The notes under the pieces were generated by a model. The model saw only the letters and a program-made list of their open reading frames with translations, did no database searches and was not told the origin of the DNA. DNA of 64,000 nucleotides from Camellia lanceoleosa (lineage: Eukaryota > Streptophyta > Magnoliopsida > Ericales > Theaceae): NCBI GenBank assembly GCA_025200525.1, contig CM045758.1, positions 6,196,580 to 6,260,579 on the forward strand, in the 5' to 3' direction. Of the stretch, positions 54,208 through 64,000 are shown one piece after another; positions within the stretch are counted from its first letter, which is position 1; the number at the start of each line of letters is the position of its first letter. The position numbers and the translations under genes are program-made.

Positions 54208-56776
54208 TGTTAGAGGTTTAAAACACTACAAATTTGCATAATAATTAAAATTAAAGCCCTTAGGTTTTTAAATCTTGAAAGTCTAGTTCTTCTTTTCACG
54301 TTATTTTAGTTTTTTTGTCTACTTTATCCTTAATCAATAAGGAGTGTTTTAGAAAGATGATTAAAAATTGATTTTTTGGCTTTTTTTTAGTTTTTTTTTT
54401 TTTTTGGGTTGAAAAAATGTGTAAAAAATGATGTGACTTAAAATGGATTAAAAGTTGATTTTTGGCTTTTTATTATGTTCACAAATTGGCCCTAAATCTT
54501 GATGTTCACTTCTAAAGATGAATTCTGAGTTTTTACAAATCACGATTATGAATACCTATGGAGTAAGATCCTTATACATGAGCTTATGTAAGTTGTCAAT
54601 ACTTTCCATATAGTTATAGCGATCCCGGTTCTTCCTTCTTTGACTATTGTATTCCGGACTTAGGTTCCGTGGAGTTGGTGTTGTTTATATCTTGTTTCAG
54701 TCTTTCAATACTTTATAATTGAGTTATAGGATGTTTTGGGCAGTATTGTTGCAGGTTAGGAGTGAATGGGAGCAAATGGTTGCTGCCCAAAATTTTGGTC
54801 CTTCGCTCGAGCGAGACCTTTGTCGCTCGAGCGAGCTCTGTGTTTTAGATCCTTCGCTCGAGCCAGGTTTCCTTCGCTCGAGCGAGAGTTGAGTTTTGTG
54901 TCTGATGGCTCGAGCGAGAAGTCTTGCGCTTAAGCGTGCGTCTGCGTCTCAGTTTGACCTGAGAGCAGTGTTTCTTGGCTCGAGCGAGCTTTCCTTTGCT
55001 CGAGCGAGCGAGGTGTATGTTTTGAGTTTCTTCGCTCGAGCGAGCGTTCTTGCGCTCGAGCAAGCTTCTGGGTTGCAGACCTGAAGCACCGTATTGTTGG
55101 CTCGAGCGAGGCTTTCTACGCTCGAGCAAGGATTCTTTGTGTCTGGTCGCTCGAGCAACCACTCCTTCGCTCGAGCGAGCCTGTGTTATATCAGTAGGCA
55201 GCAGCGGGGAAAAGTTCACTTTTTCATCTCCTCCTTGATTTCAAAACCCCAGAACCGTTTTCTCTCTCTCCCTACATACCTTCTCTCTTAGGTTTGATCT
55301 ACTTAGAGTGTGTTTCTACCCTAGATCCTTTGTAAGAAAGATAGAGGGTCGCGAGGGCTTTGTTTTAATCTGAAAGTTTGGTGATTTGGAGCACTTTGGT
55401 TTTTGGCCTCCATCTCCGTTTGGGCTCAAATTTCGAGGTAGGGATACCCTACTCCATTCTATACGTTTTTTCATAAGTTTTGGTCATTTTGATATGTTGG
55501 CATTGTTGGGTAATTTTGGGAAAAGTTAGGGTCTGTTTCGTAATTTGGGAAAAATGGGGGGTTTTCATATATTAAACTCCATGTGTTTGTAAGGCTTGAA
55601 AAATGGCATTTATAGTGTCAAATTGAGAAAATTAAACCTTAGGGTTAATTTTGAGGAAAGGGGGAAAATGTTCTAACTGTTGTAATAAATTAATTGGTAT
55701 AATTAATTTGGGAAAATACGGGATTTAGTTGAAATCCATGAAATTTGGGAATTATTGATTAAATGGTGTAGTTGGATAATTTAATCACTCACCTATGAAA
55801 ATGTTGAAATTATATCTGTTGATACATTTATTTCCTGTTTAGAAATAATTGTTTTGGGCTATCGGTGGAGGATAGTCGTGATTATTGTAGACATTGCATG
55901 CTGATTATGGAAAACTGAAACTAATTGCATTGAATGAGTCATTGAATATGACGGTTGAATTAATACAGCAAATACGTGTATTAATTGAATAAGTGTATAT
56001 GACAAGTGTTTAATACATCGTATATGCATATTGTTTTGGAAGAGATAGGGGATGTACTCCATGGTTTGAGGGAAGATAGGGGATGGACTCTCAAATCTGT
56101 TTGGGAGGAGAAAGGGGATGGACTCCATTAGTACAGCAATTATGTGTACTTATTGATTTATGGAAGTGTTTGGGTATGAGCCTTAGCCTCATTTGAATAG
56201 TTGATATTGGAAGTAATATTAATATGAGATGTAGTCTCATTTTATTGGTTGGCCAAGTTCTGAGCCATGTTTGTGTAATGGAAAGTTAGTTAAATAATGG
56301 AAAGTGAAACGTATCATGGACATAATAGTCATGAAACTGTATTCTGGTGCAATTGAATCTTAAGTATTAACCATCCATCGAATGCTATTACTTTAGTCAA
56401 TTCTTATATTTGGTTTAGTATATTTCTGCTGGGCTGTGGCTCACCCTATATAGGAACTTCATTTTCTGGTTCAGGTGATATGTACCTCCAAGGACTTAGC
56501 TTGGGAGGATTTGGAGTTGAAGACTCTTTTAGTTATTTGGTTAATTTGTTATTAAATGTAAACTCAAGCCACGGGCTTAATTTCTAGATGAGTTAGAACT
56601 CAGTTTTTGTGTCCAAGTGTTAGCTTGGAAAGCTATAAGCTCGTAGGGCATTTACTTTCGTTTACATGTAATGTTTTTCAATAAGAATACTCTGATGAAT
56701 GGGATAGTGTTTTATTCTCTTATGTTAATGCATGTCAGTATTGTATATATTACGGGTTTATTTTGAGGGCGTGACA
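54208..56776 (+). mobile_element. Solo LTR of a gypsy-type element (2.57 kb)
   Basis: Starts TGTTAGAGG and ends GAGGGCGTGACA, with a perfect 5-bp duplication GTTTC at 54,203-54,207 and 56,777-56,781. The sense end 'tttattttgagggcgtgaca' matches the sense end of the Tekay-like LTRs at 15-29 kb ('ggggcgtgaca'), so it is probably a relative. There is no PBS, internal region or coding domain, which is what recombination between two LTRs leaves behind. It contains the CTCGAG array at 54,795-55,190 and 'gaggataggggatggactcc' blocks near 56,040-56,130 that recur inverted near 58,530. Confidence 0.85.
54795..55190. repeat. CTCGAG palindrome array
   Basis: About fourteen copies of 'TTCGCTCGAGCGAG' or one-base variants in 400 bp, often in pairs 20-25 bp apart. 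The 12-base core TCGCTCGAGCGA is a perfect palindrome. The open frames here, rich in Ala-Arg-Ala-Ser, are by-products. The same motif occurs in the SIRE LTR at 59,235-59,485 and in SIRE internal DNA at 61,860-62,020. Confidence 0.88.
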
Positions 56777-56790
56777 GTTTCTTAGAGATG

Positions 56791-56958
56791 TTATTGGTTG
56801 GCCCTGAGACACCGTCACATGTTGTCTCAATGGTGTTGTGATTGGTAAAGAGGGTGGGATTCAAAAATTTATATTACGTAATTGGAGAACATAAGGAGTC
56901 ATGGTGAATTGTGATTGGTAAGGGGCATTGTCACGTGGTGCCCTGAACCAATCAATAA
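56791..56958. mobile_element. Short MITE-like inverted repeat (168 bp)
   Basis: The left end 'ttattggttggccctgagac' with 'accgtcacatg' pairs imperfectly with the right end 'gtcacgtggtgccctgaacc' plus 'aatcaataa'. No coding capacity. The solo LTR at 54,208 inserted just next to it. Confidence 0.5.
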
Positions 56959-56992
56959 TTTTTCGTTTTCTTGAGAATAAATCTACCACATT

Positions 56993-57655
56993 GGCCCTGT
57001 TTGGAAGTGTTATTTGGGCTAAAATAGTTAGGACTGTACAAAATATTAGCCAATCCATTAAAACTGTACTGATCCTCATCAATTCGTACTGCTCTATCCG
57101 CTAACTGCAGATTAAATTTTAAAATTTATAATCTACCTTCAAAACCACTCTGCTCTGCTATAGTTAACACTTATATATTTTTTAACCTCTAATGAAATAT
57201 CAAAATAAAAATGAGTGTGAGAGAGATTGAAAATGTGAAATTTATTACAAATTAGTAGTTATATATATGAAAAATATTATGTAAAATTTGTTTGTGTTAT
57301 ATATATAAAAAAATATTATATAAAGTAGTGTTATATATTATGCAAATACTTGATAATTGGTTAGAATATTTTTCAATCCATTAATCCACCTAAAACCGTC
57401 CAAATTGTAATTTATCGATCCGACAATCCACTAATCTGCCATTCGATTTATAATTTTACTCTCAAACTGCTCAAACCACACTGCGCACACACACCGCTAA
57501 AAATAGCCATAAAGATAAAATAGACTAAAATAATCAATAAGACAAAATATTATATCTAACACATAATCATTTTATTTTTTCTCTCACAACTATCAAATTA
57601 ACCAAAAAAAAAAACTAAAAAGCTAATTAAAATAGCTAACTTTCCAAATGAGGCC
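56993..57655. mobile_element. MITE-like element with GGCC(C/T)...TTTGGAA ends
   Basis: Left end 'ggccctgtttggaag' and right end 'ctttccaaatgaggcc' form terminal inverted repeats around 663 bp of AT-rich non-coding DNA. The flanks share only ATT (56,990-56,992 and 57,656-57,658), so the superfamily is uncertain. Confidence 0.55.
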
Positions 57656-57778
57656 ATTGTGGGCCTTCACTTTCATTAACTTATTTCATTGCTGAGAATT
57701 ATTGCGAAAAAATAAAATTAAATTAAATTGGCTTTTCATGCTTTAAAATTGGAAAAAAAATTTGAAACACAAAGAACT

Positions 57779-58603
57779 TGTAACGCCTCTAAAATAATAC
57801 AACTCATAAGAGAAATGAGCATAACAGAATTGGTATACTTTCATTCATCAAAGTTCATATTACAAAAGATGATACATGCAATATACATTCATAAATGTTC
57901 ATCCTGAATCTATAGCATGTAACACTAGTTAATAACACAAAATAAATGCCCTATGGGCTTACATCTTTCCAAGACATTACTTGGTTACAACAAGAGAGAG
58001 TCATAAGCTCTGTATATATATAAAACCCTTGGCCTGTATAAACATTTAAACACAAAACACAAAATAGAGCCTCCAGCTCCTAGGCCCTCCCAAGCTACGT
58101 CTTTGGAAGAAATATGTCATCGGTACCTGAAAATGGTTTCCCAAATAAGGTGAGCCAAAACCCAGTAGAAACAGTCTATCACAGTATATGATGTTTAACT
58201 AAGTTATAAGTGTCAGAGACATATTCAATATTTATGACAAACGCACATTCTTCATGTGACCACGCGGTACCAGCATTCACATCTCAATCCATTTCCATTT
58301 ATTCGTTTCAAGTTAATTTATTTTATTTCTATGCATAAGCCAAGTTTACAATTTTCCAAATAACCCAACTGAGGCTACAACTCAGTGGTTCTCAAACAAC
58401 ATAACCATCATACAAGCGCTTCAATCTTTCCATTTTACGAAAATTTCGTCTGCGGGATCGCCACCCATGTATACATATGATTTCGGGACTTTTACCCTGG
58501 ACACTCTAGCCAACTTAATTTCAATGGAATCCATCCCCTATCTCCTCCCAAAACATGGAGTACATCCTCTTTTTTCTCCCAAAACATTATACATATACAA
58601 TGT
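57779..58603 (-). mobile_element. Antisense gypsy-type LTR fragment cut by SIRE
   Basis: Plus strand starts TGTAACGCCTCTAAAATAATAC, the reverse-strand counterpart of LTR ends like '...tttattttgagggcgtgaca'. Features shared with other LTRs here: 'ggacactctagccaactta' (gypsy LTR near 15,705) and 'ggaatccatcccctatctcc' (inverse of the solo LTR near 56,050-56,120). It stops where the SIRE LTR starts at 58,604, so the rest is expected beyond the window. Confidence 0.7.
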
Positions 58604-59557
58604 TGAAAATCCTAAGTGATTCGTGATTAGATCAGAATTAAAATATTCCAATTCCCAATTATTTAAAACACACAATCTAAATCATCAAGCACTTACGAAA
58701 GTGATTTATATTGTTGTTTTTAGAATAAACAATAAATTGACACAAATGATTTTTACGCGGAAAAACCACAATTGAAGAACCTTCAATTGTAATCAAAAAC
58801 CACGGGCGAAACATCACTAATCAATCTACCACTGAAGAAAGAAAGATTACAAAGATAACACAAATTACACAACTTAGTCAATTTGTTTTCAAACCTTCTG
58901 TAACTCTTTTACCAAGCTTCGTCTCGGAACTGATCAACCTGAAGTTGAATCCACAACTTCACTTGTCGAATCAACGACTACGTACAGAATCAAACTCCTT
59001 TTGAATCTCCACTTTTGAATCTTCGGAATCCACCGAAGAATAATACTCTTGTATGTATTCGATCAACCTCCTTGATATGTGCTTCTCAAATCATGAGTTT
59101 AATACTCATTTAATTTTATCAAGGAAAACTCACAAAAACTCTCCAGAAGAAAACCTTAGAAAACCTCAAATTAGATCTGAAGGAGTAATCCTAGTTTTGG
59201 AGAAAACCAACTACTTATAGATATCCTGGATTTTGAAGCTCGCTCGAGCGAGAAGCTTATCTCGCGTGATTTCCATAAGTGCCTTTGCTCGAGCCACGAA
59301 ACCTTCGCTCGAGCCACGAAACCTTCGCTCGAGCGAGAAATAACCTCTTTCAGGTTTTTATGTAGACACAGTCTTCGCTTGAGCCACATAGTCTTCGCTC
59401 AAGTGCACATTCATCTCTTTCAGGTTTTAAGCCAGACGTAGTCCTTCGCTCGAGCGAGGACTTCTTCGCTCGAGCAAGCAAGACAAAACAGCAAAGAAAA
59501 TTACAACTCGATTACACAAGTTTGTTCGCGGGATTGACAAGACTTAGGGACCTAACA
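58604..59557 (-). repeat. SIRE 3' LTR (about 954 bp)
   Basis: Right end '...gggacctaaca', fixed by the adjacent purine tract. Left end taken as 'tgaaaatcctaag' by analogy with the SIRE derivative, although 58,601 (tgttgaaaat) is possible. It shares 'acgcggaaaaaccacaattg' and 'gaatccaccgaagaa' with the derivative's LTR. It carries about eight CTCGAG-type palindromes at 59,235-59,485. Confidence 0.85.
59235..59485. repeat. CTCGAG palindrome array in the SIRE LTR
   Basis: About eight copies of CGCTCGAGCGAG or variants (CGCTTGAGCCAC, GCTCGAGCCACG). The motif is the same as in the gypsy-type solo LTR at 54.8-55.2 kb although the two families are otherwise unrelated. Confidence 0.85.
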
Positions 59558-59572
59558 ATCTCCCCCTTTGTC
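59558..59572 (-). promoter_or_regulatory. SIRE polypurine tract
   Basis: The minus strand reads GACAAAGGGGGAGAT directly before TGTTAGG of the 3' LTR. Confidence 0.88.
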
Positions 59573-60328
59573 AATACTCAGACAAAACTTTCTAACACAA
59601 TTTCCTAAACACATGAACTAGCTAAAACAATTACAACTCAAAGAACGAGCTAAAACACAAGAACTAGCTAAACCAATCATGAAACCAATCTTGATGGGGA
59701 AAAAAAAACGTGCATAAAAAAACATATAGAAAATAGTTATTCAAACCAAGAAACCATCAAGACAACAAAACACACAGAAGCCTAATAACCTGTCAATATC
59801 TAACAACTAGTGATGTAAATATATCATGAGTATCAAAATAGATCATGTGAATATCCCATATACATCAAAACATATAATAGATCATACTCCTCCTTTTTGG
59901 CCGGGAGTGACAAAAAACAGTCATATACACCTGCAAAAAGACGATCCAAGAGAAGAAACCAAAAACTGTCCAAGAGAATAAACCAAACCTGTCCAAGAAA
60001 ATAAAAATGTCCAAGAAAATATAACTCAAAACTGTCCAAAAATAACCAGAAACCGAAAACTAGGAAGGAGGTGGTGGATGCTACATCTGAAGCATAGAGA
60101 GGATCCGAGCAAGCATGAAACCCTGCTGGTCAAGGCGGCCGTCAAGGGAATCGAGACGGGCATCTAACTGATCAAGGCAATGAGTGACAGACTGCTCAAA
60201 CATCTGCAGCTAGCCACGAAATGAGCGAGGTCGCATGTCGGGTAGATCAAGGGCACCGGCAGTGGCTGCCTCAAACTCCTCCTCCTCGGCAATGGGATCA
60301 TTATCACCTGCACCAGAACTCCCAACCC
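59573..60328 (-). other. SIRE 3' untranslated region with displaced ORF tail
   Basis: AT-rich up to about 60,060. On the minus strand 60,075-60,328 reads as the acidic and coiled C-terminus of the upstream ORF in another frame: G-S-S-G-A-G-D-N-D-P-I-A-E-E-E-E, then L-D-Q-L-D-A-R-L-D-S-L-D-G-R-L-D-Q-Q. It is separated by a stop and a frameshift at the G run near 60,340. Confidence 0.5.
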
Positions 60329-61147
60329 CTAACACACCCCCTTCACACAAGCCTGACTCTGGGAGACATTGAGCTTAGTAATGGGTTTGATGGGGTGGGC
60401 AAACTTATCATCATCAGAAACAAAAATACCAAGAGAAGTAAGATACCGAGTGACCAAACACCCATAGGGAAGGCCCAAAGACTTGCGGCCCTCAAAGACT
60501 CCGATCATTTTGGAAACGATCATTTCAGATAGATCAATGGAAAGGCGATGATGAATACAATACAAGACATAACCTTGGTCCTGAGTAATATGCGAGGAAT
60601 GGGTGGTGACATGAATATTGGCACACACAATGATATTGAGAAGACGAAATCGAGGAAGCAACTCATTTTGCTGAATGAGTGCACCGGCGGGCCAAGTTCG
60701 GTCAACACCACATAACTCAGAAGCAACACAATCAAAATCAACACCCGACCGAGTAAGAAATGGAAAATGAAAATCACCAACTTTAGAAAGATCAAGAAAT
60801 CGCCGAACTACATCCCCAGTGATAACAAGTGACTGCTTCCTAACCCAAGTCTTAAATGAGGCCGGAATCTCTTTCCGAATGGAATGAATATTGCAATAGA
60901 ATTCCCGGATGAGACTCAAATTTTGTGGCCCTGAAAAATGCAACACTCTATATCCGCCTAATGAATCAAAAAGAGACCGAATGGTAAGAACCTCAAATGC
61001 ACTCGGGAGGACATTTCGCTCTAGATGGACTTTACGAGATGCAAACGACTCCCTAAACAACTTGGCCTTTTCTTTTGACTCGAACTTTTCAGTGTTGAAA
61101 GGGGGGCAGGAAACAGTGGACTTGCGACGCTTGGAAAACTCAGCCAT
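60329..61147 (-). CDS. SIRE-associated 'putative plant transposon protein' ORF
   Basis: About 272 codons from the Met of M-A-E-F-S-K-R-R-K-S; the open frame upstream of this Met is hydrophobic and probably non-coding. It contains 'FNTEKFESKEKAKLF', 'FASRKVHLERNV', 'FYCNIHSIRKEIPASFKTWV', 'VITGDVVRRFLDL', 'WPAGALIQQNELLPRFRLLN' and 'YVLYCIHHRLSIDLSEMIV'. This pattern is that of the plant 'putative plant transposon protein' domain (Transposase_32, PF20167 as I recall it), found between pol and the 3' LTR of SIRE-like elements. Its function is unknown. It ends at a stop after a G5 run; a conserved-looking acidic/coiled tail follows in another frame. Confidence 0.7.
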   Translation of the reverse strand: MAEFSKRRKSTVSCPPFNTEKFESKEKAKLFRESFASRKVHLERNVLPSAFEVLTIRSLFDSLGGYRVLHFSGPQNLSLIREFYCNIHSIRKEIPASFKTWVRKQSLVITGDVVRRFLDLSKVGDFHFPFLTRSGVDFDCVASELCGVDRTWPAGALIQQNELLPRFRLLNIIVCANIHVTTHSSHITQDQGYVLYCIHHRLSIDLSEMIVSKMIGVFEGRKSLGLPYGCLVTRYLTSLGIFVSDDDKFAHPIKPITKLNVSQSQACVKGVC

Positions 61148-61768
61148 GACTAGAAACAACCCACACAGAGCAAGACAACCACAGAACCCAGACAAAGACA
61201 GATAGAAAACAGGAACCCACAATAGATAAGACCCACATCCCCAAAGCCAAACCAAGGAGCATAGTAAAAACATTAGTCCATTAGTCCAATAAACATATCA
61301 TCAATAAGCAATATAAGAAAGCCATTAATGAAAACAGAGCACAGAGGCAACAGTGTATAAAAGACATTGACGGTAGAACCAAGCATTCATATAAATCAAA
61401 TAGCCCACATATAAGAACAGAGGAAACACAAAACATTATGTAAAAAACAAAAATCCCCAATGTAAAACCCAAATAAAAATCCCGAATTAAACCCTTAGCA
61501 AAATGCAGAGTACAATAGGCAAAATCATGAACCCTAGATGCAAGAGTGAGACTAGAATACTGGAGGAAAGAACCAAAATCAACAATAATAAAACCTAGAG
61601 TCTAACGGAGCATACTTACAACCACATGACAAACGAAGAAGAAAAAAAATAAAAAGAAAAAAAAAACTTACCAAACATTGAAAATGCAGATGAAGAGAAT
61701 GAAAAATACTCCGAAATCAAGAGAGACACAGCAGAAGATCGTAGCAATGACAACCACGAAAGCCCTGG

Positions 61769-61804
<36 letters not shown>

Positions 61805-62339
61805 ACGAAGATGGGGAAAAATGAACTGAAGAGACACAGTTTCAACATTTGAACCTCGACAAGTCGCTCGATCGAAGACTTTCTCGCTCGAGCGAGGACA
61901 ATAAAGCGCAAGAGGTCGCTCAAGCCAAGAACTTGTCGCTTGAGCCAAAAACACACGCTCTCAGGTCTAAAGCAATAGCAGACGCACTCTCGAGCGAGGA
62001 CTACTTCGCTCGAGCGAAGAAGAAAAAAAACAAAACCAAATATATATATATTTCTTAACAAAAAAAAAACAAGAAACTCAAAAACATGAAGTGAGACGTG
62101 GAACACAAGTAGATGATCACATTTGGCTAAAATTGATACTAAGATGCAATAATCCGCACATCATGAATCCTGTAAACTTGCAATTTTTTTTAAAAAATGA
62201 CACTGGAAATCATGAGCAAGGCAGATAAAATATAATCAGTGATCATACGCCACATGAGAATGTACAACTCAAAATCCAACATGAGAGCTCACAAAATGAA
62301 GTGTGTGTGTGCAATCCATAAGAGTCCACTGAGCTAGAG
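61148..62339 (-). other. SIRE internal non-coding region
   Basis: Between pol and the extra ORF. It holds a (GA)n tract at about 61,771-61,799 and a second CTCGAG-type cluster at 61,860-62,020. On the minus strand the open frames rich in Ser/Leu are artefacts of these repeats. No gene is called. Confidence 0.5.
61860..62020. repeat. CTCGAG-type motif cluster in SIRE internal DNA
   Basis: Seven motifs such as CGCTCGAGCGAGG, CGCTCGATCGAAG, CGCTTGAGCC and CTCTCGAGCGAGG in 160 bp. They repeat the array of the element's own LTR 2.4 kb away. Confidence 0.8.
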
Positions 62340-62730
62340 TTAATCATTGTAGTGATCGGATGGCTGGACCTCCGACAAGAGTAACTGAACATCACAGAGA
62401 AAAGTCAAACCACTAGGAATCACGGGGTATTTATTGAGTAAGTGCGGAGGCTCCCCCTCAATCAATGAGTCCCTTATTTTTCATTTTTCAAAATTTTGTT
62501 TCTTGTGGGCACTCACTGGTGGCATTCACGCTCAAGAGTATGGAAACCAAACCAGAGAAGAATGAAATCAGAAAGGATGGCCTGGTTGGTGCCGCTGAGG
62601 TAGCCTTTTCCTAATGCCCGAACTTCAAGGAACTGAGGAAGAAGCCGTGGAAGTGAAAAATTATGGTAGATGGTTAAGAGACTCAACATCACCCATGATA
62701 TACTAGTATCGGTCAATTCCACTGTAAAAG
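62340..62730 (-). repeat. SIRE-family conserved 3' block
   Basis: Homologous to 35,365-35,830 in the SIRE derivative ('ggacctccgacaagagt', 'gtcaaaccactaggaatcac', 'cgctcaagagtatggaaacc', 'gaggtagccttttcct', 'gactcaacatcacccatga'). Preservation of a non-coding block between two differently degraded elements suggests a cis function such as packaging, or recent common descent. 62,731-63,014 shows no further feature. Confidence 0.75.
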
Positions 62731-63014
62731 TATAAGAAACACTATTAGTGGTCCATAAAGAACTTTGATCACTTGTGCGGAAACTCCTGCAACAATTTAT
62801 CTCTAGGATGTGTACAGAATGAGGTCATAAAGTTAATGAGCATGGGCATTCAAAATGAGCTATGAACAAAGAACAATTTCATCTTGTAAGCAGCATGAGT
62901 AGTGTACATATAAAGTTGGATGCAAGAAAAACAGATATCAATGACAAAGAGATTATAGCATCCAAGCACACATAAAGCCAAACACTCACACCCACTCAAG
63001 GAACAAGTAACACT

Positions 63015-64000
63015 CTAGTGATCGAGCATGACACCCAAGGTCTTTCTAAGGAACTCAAACCGAAGAAGATCAAGGGGTTTTGTAAAAATATCAGTTTTTT
63101 GATGCTCAGTGGGAACATTCTCAAGAACAACAAGGCCCTCTTCCACTAACTCTCGAATAAAATGATGACGAATGTCAATGTGTTTGGTGCGAGAGTGTTG
63201 GACAAGATTTTTTGAAATGTTTATGGCACTTGTGTTATCACAAAAAAGAGTGAGAGTGTTCTGTTCTATCCCATAGTCATGAAGCATTTGCTTCATCCAC
63301 AACATTTGTGCACAACAACTTCCTATAGCAATGTACTCAGCCTCCGCAGTCGAAAGAGAGATGGCATTTTGCTGTTTACTATGCCAGGAAACCAAATTAT
63401 TCCCAAGGTAAAAACACCCCCCGGATGTACTCTTCTTATCATCAGCACACCCTGCCCAGTCAGCATCAGAAAAACCAATAATTTCAGTTGTAGTATTAGT
63501 AGAAAACCAAACCCCATACCCCAATGTCCCATTAACATATTTGATGATGCGTTTGACCGCAAGAAGGTGAGACTCTTTAGGACTGGCTTGGTAACGGGCA
63601 CAAACACCAACACTGAAGGAAATATCAAGAGGATTGACTATGAGATACAAAAGACTCCCTATCATACTCCTATAAATGGTAGGATCTACATCAATACCAG
63701 AAGAATCATTGGAAAGGTGAAGACTGGTGCTCATGGGAGTACGTGCATGTTTGGCAGACTCAAGACCAAACTTTGACACAAGATTTTTAGCATACTTAGC
63801 CTGAGAAACAAACATACCTGAAGGAGACTGTTTAATTTGAAGACCCAAGAAATAAGACAACTCTCCCATCATGCTCATCTCAAACTCATGTGTCATGCAA
63901 TCTGAAAAATATTTCACAAGATGATCAGCAGTGGATCCAAACACAATATCATCAACATAAATCTGAGCAACAAGAATATGAGACTTAGTATGTTTCACAA
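63015..64000 (-). CDS. SIRE polyprotein: reverse transcriptase end and RNase H (partial)
   Basis: Open to the right edge, so the N-terminus is missing. It reads 'ILVAQIYVDDIVFGST' with the intact catalytic Y-V-D-D, 'EFEMSMMGELSYFLGLQIK', 'MFVSQAKYAKNLVSKFGLE', 'TPMSTSLHL', 'YRSMIGSLLYL', then RNase H: 'GFSDADWAGCADDKKSTSGG', 'WHSKQQNAISLSTAEAEYIA', 'LFCDNTSAINISKN', 'HSRTKHIDIRHHFIREL' and 'TDIFTKPL', ending G-V-M-L-D-H. All catalytic acidic residues (D, E, D, D) are present and no lesion is seen in 328 codons. Reverse transcriptase copies the element RNA and RNase H removes it. The frame stops directly before the 3' non-coding region, so the Transposase_32-type ORF is a separate cistron. Confidence 0.92.
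   Translation of the reverse strand, partial: VKHTKSHILVAQIYVDDIVFGSTADHLVKYFSDCMTHEFEMSMMGELSYFLGLQIKQSPSGMFVSQAKYAKNLVSKFGLESAKHARTPMSTSLHLSNDSSGIDVDPTIYRSMIGSLLYLIVNPLDISFSVGVCARYQASPKESHLLAVKRIIKYVNGTLGYGVWFSTNTTTEIIGFSDADWAGCADDKKSTSGGCFYLGNNLVSWHSKQQNAISLSTAEAEYIAIGSCCAQMLWMKQMLHDYGIEQNTLTLFCDNTSAINISKNLVQHSRTKHIDIRHHFIRELVEEGLVVLENVPTEHQKTDIFTKPLDLLRFEFLRKTLGVMLDH

Larger units (their letters stand above)
58604..64000 (-). mobile_element. SIRE-type copia element, partial, relatively intact
   Basis: Minus-strand element entering from the right edge. Visible from 3' to 5': the 3' LTR (58,604-59,557), purine tract, an extra ORF in the env position (60,329-61,147), a long non-coding block including the SIRE-shared segment 62,340-62,730, and the end of pol with reverse transcriptase and RNase H (63,015-64,000). 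The pol part has no lesion, so this may be a young or even autonomous copy. The 5' end, gag, integrase and the second target duplication lie outside the window. Confidence 0.9.

Noticed and set aside
54845..55291. Several overlapping frames with Ala-Arg-Ala-Ser repeats on both strands
   Set aside because: They arise from the CTCGAG palindrome array in a solo LTR; a palindromic repeat keeps both strands open.

Overview
This window is nuclear DNA from a flowering plant, almost certainly a eudicot. It is AT-rich. Nearly all coding capacity belongs to LTR retrotransposons of three plant lineages: a short-LTR Ty1/copia element, a Tekay/Del-type chromovirus of Ty3/gypsy, and SIRE-type copia elements. 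LINE, SINE and MITE debris fills much of the rest. No bacterial, organellar or CRISPR features are visible.

Layout. 1-4,980: a mosaic of satellite-like tandem arrays with hairpin-forming CTCAG...CTGAG monomers around a broken fragment of a plant DUF641 gene. 6,269-11,704: a structurally complete but mutated copia element on the minus strand (271/272-bp LTRs, 5-bp target duplication ATCAC). 14,967-29,428: a Tekay-like gypsy element on the minus strand (2.3-kb LTRs, duplication GTGGG). Its reverse transcriptase is split by a nested 4.35-kb LTR-like insertion at 20,006-24,358 (duplication GTTAG). 32,647-38,964: a gag-only SIRE derivative on the minus strand (duplication ATGTA). Its 3' LTR is about 2.0 kb against 0.7 kb for its 5' LTR, because an internal unit is repeated four times. 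It landed inside LINE remains. 44,010-45,003: a TIR element filled with a TGG microsatellite. 47,687-51,562: an intron-containing ATG4 (autophagy cysteine protease) copy with several frameshifts and a lost splice acceptor. 54,208-56,776: a solo LTR (duplication GTTTC) with a CTCGAG-palindrome array. 57,779-58,603: an antisense relative of that LTR, cut by a SIRE element that runs from 58,604 off the right end.

Host genes. Two are visible. ATG4 on the plus strand looks like a decayed duplicate. On the minus strand, three small exons (40,103-40,181, 30,481-30,510 and 12,785-12,909) join in perfect reading phase. Together they encode about 78 residues of a protein I do not recognise. Its introns of 9.6 and 17.6 kb are packed with the transposons above. 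Most other sequence is transposon-derived or unassigned AT-rich spacer.

The recurring theme is that several repeat families here independently carry arrays of short CpG-rich palindromes (CACGTG, CTCGAG) or hairpin monomers inside LTRs. Many coding lesions look like C-to-T decay, as expected for silenced, methylated elements.
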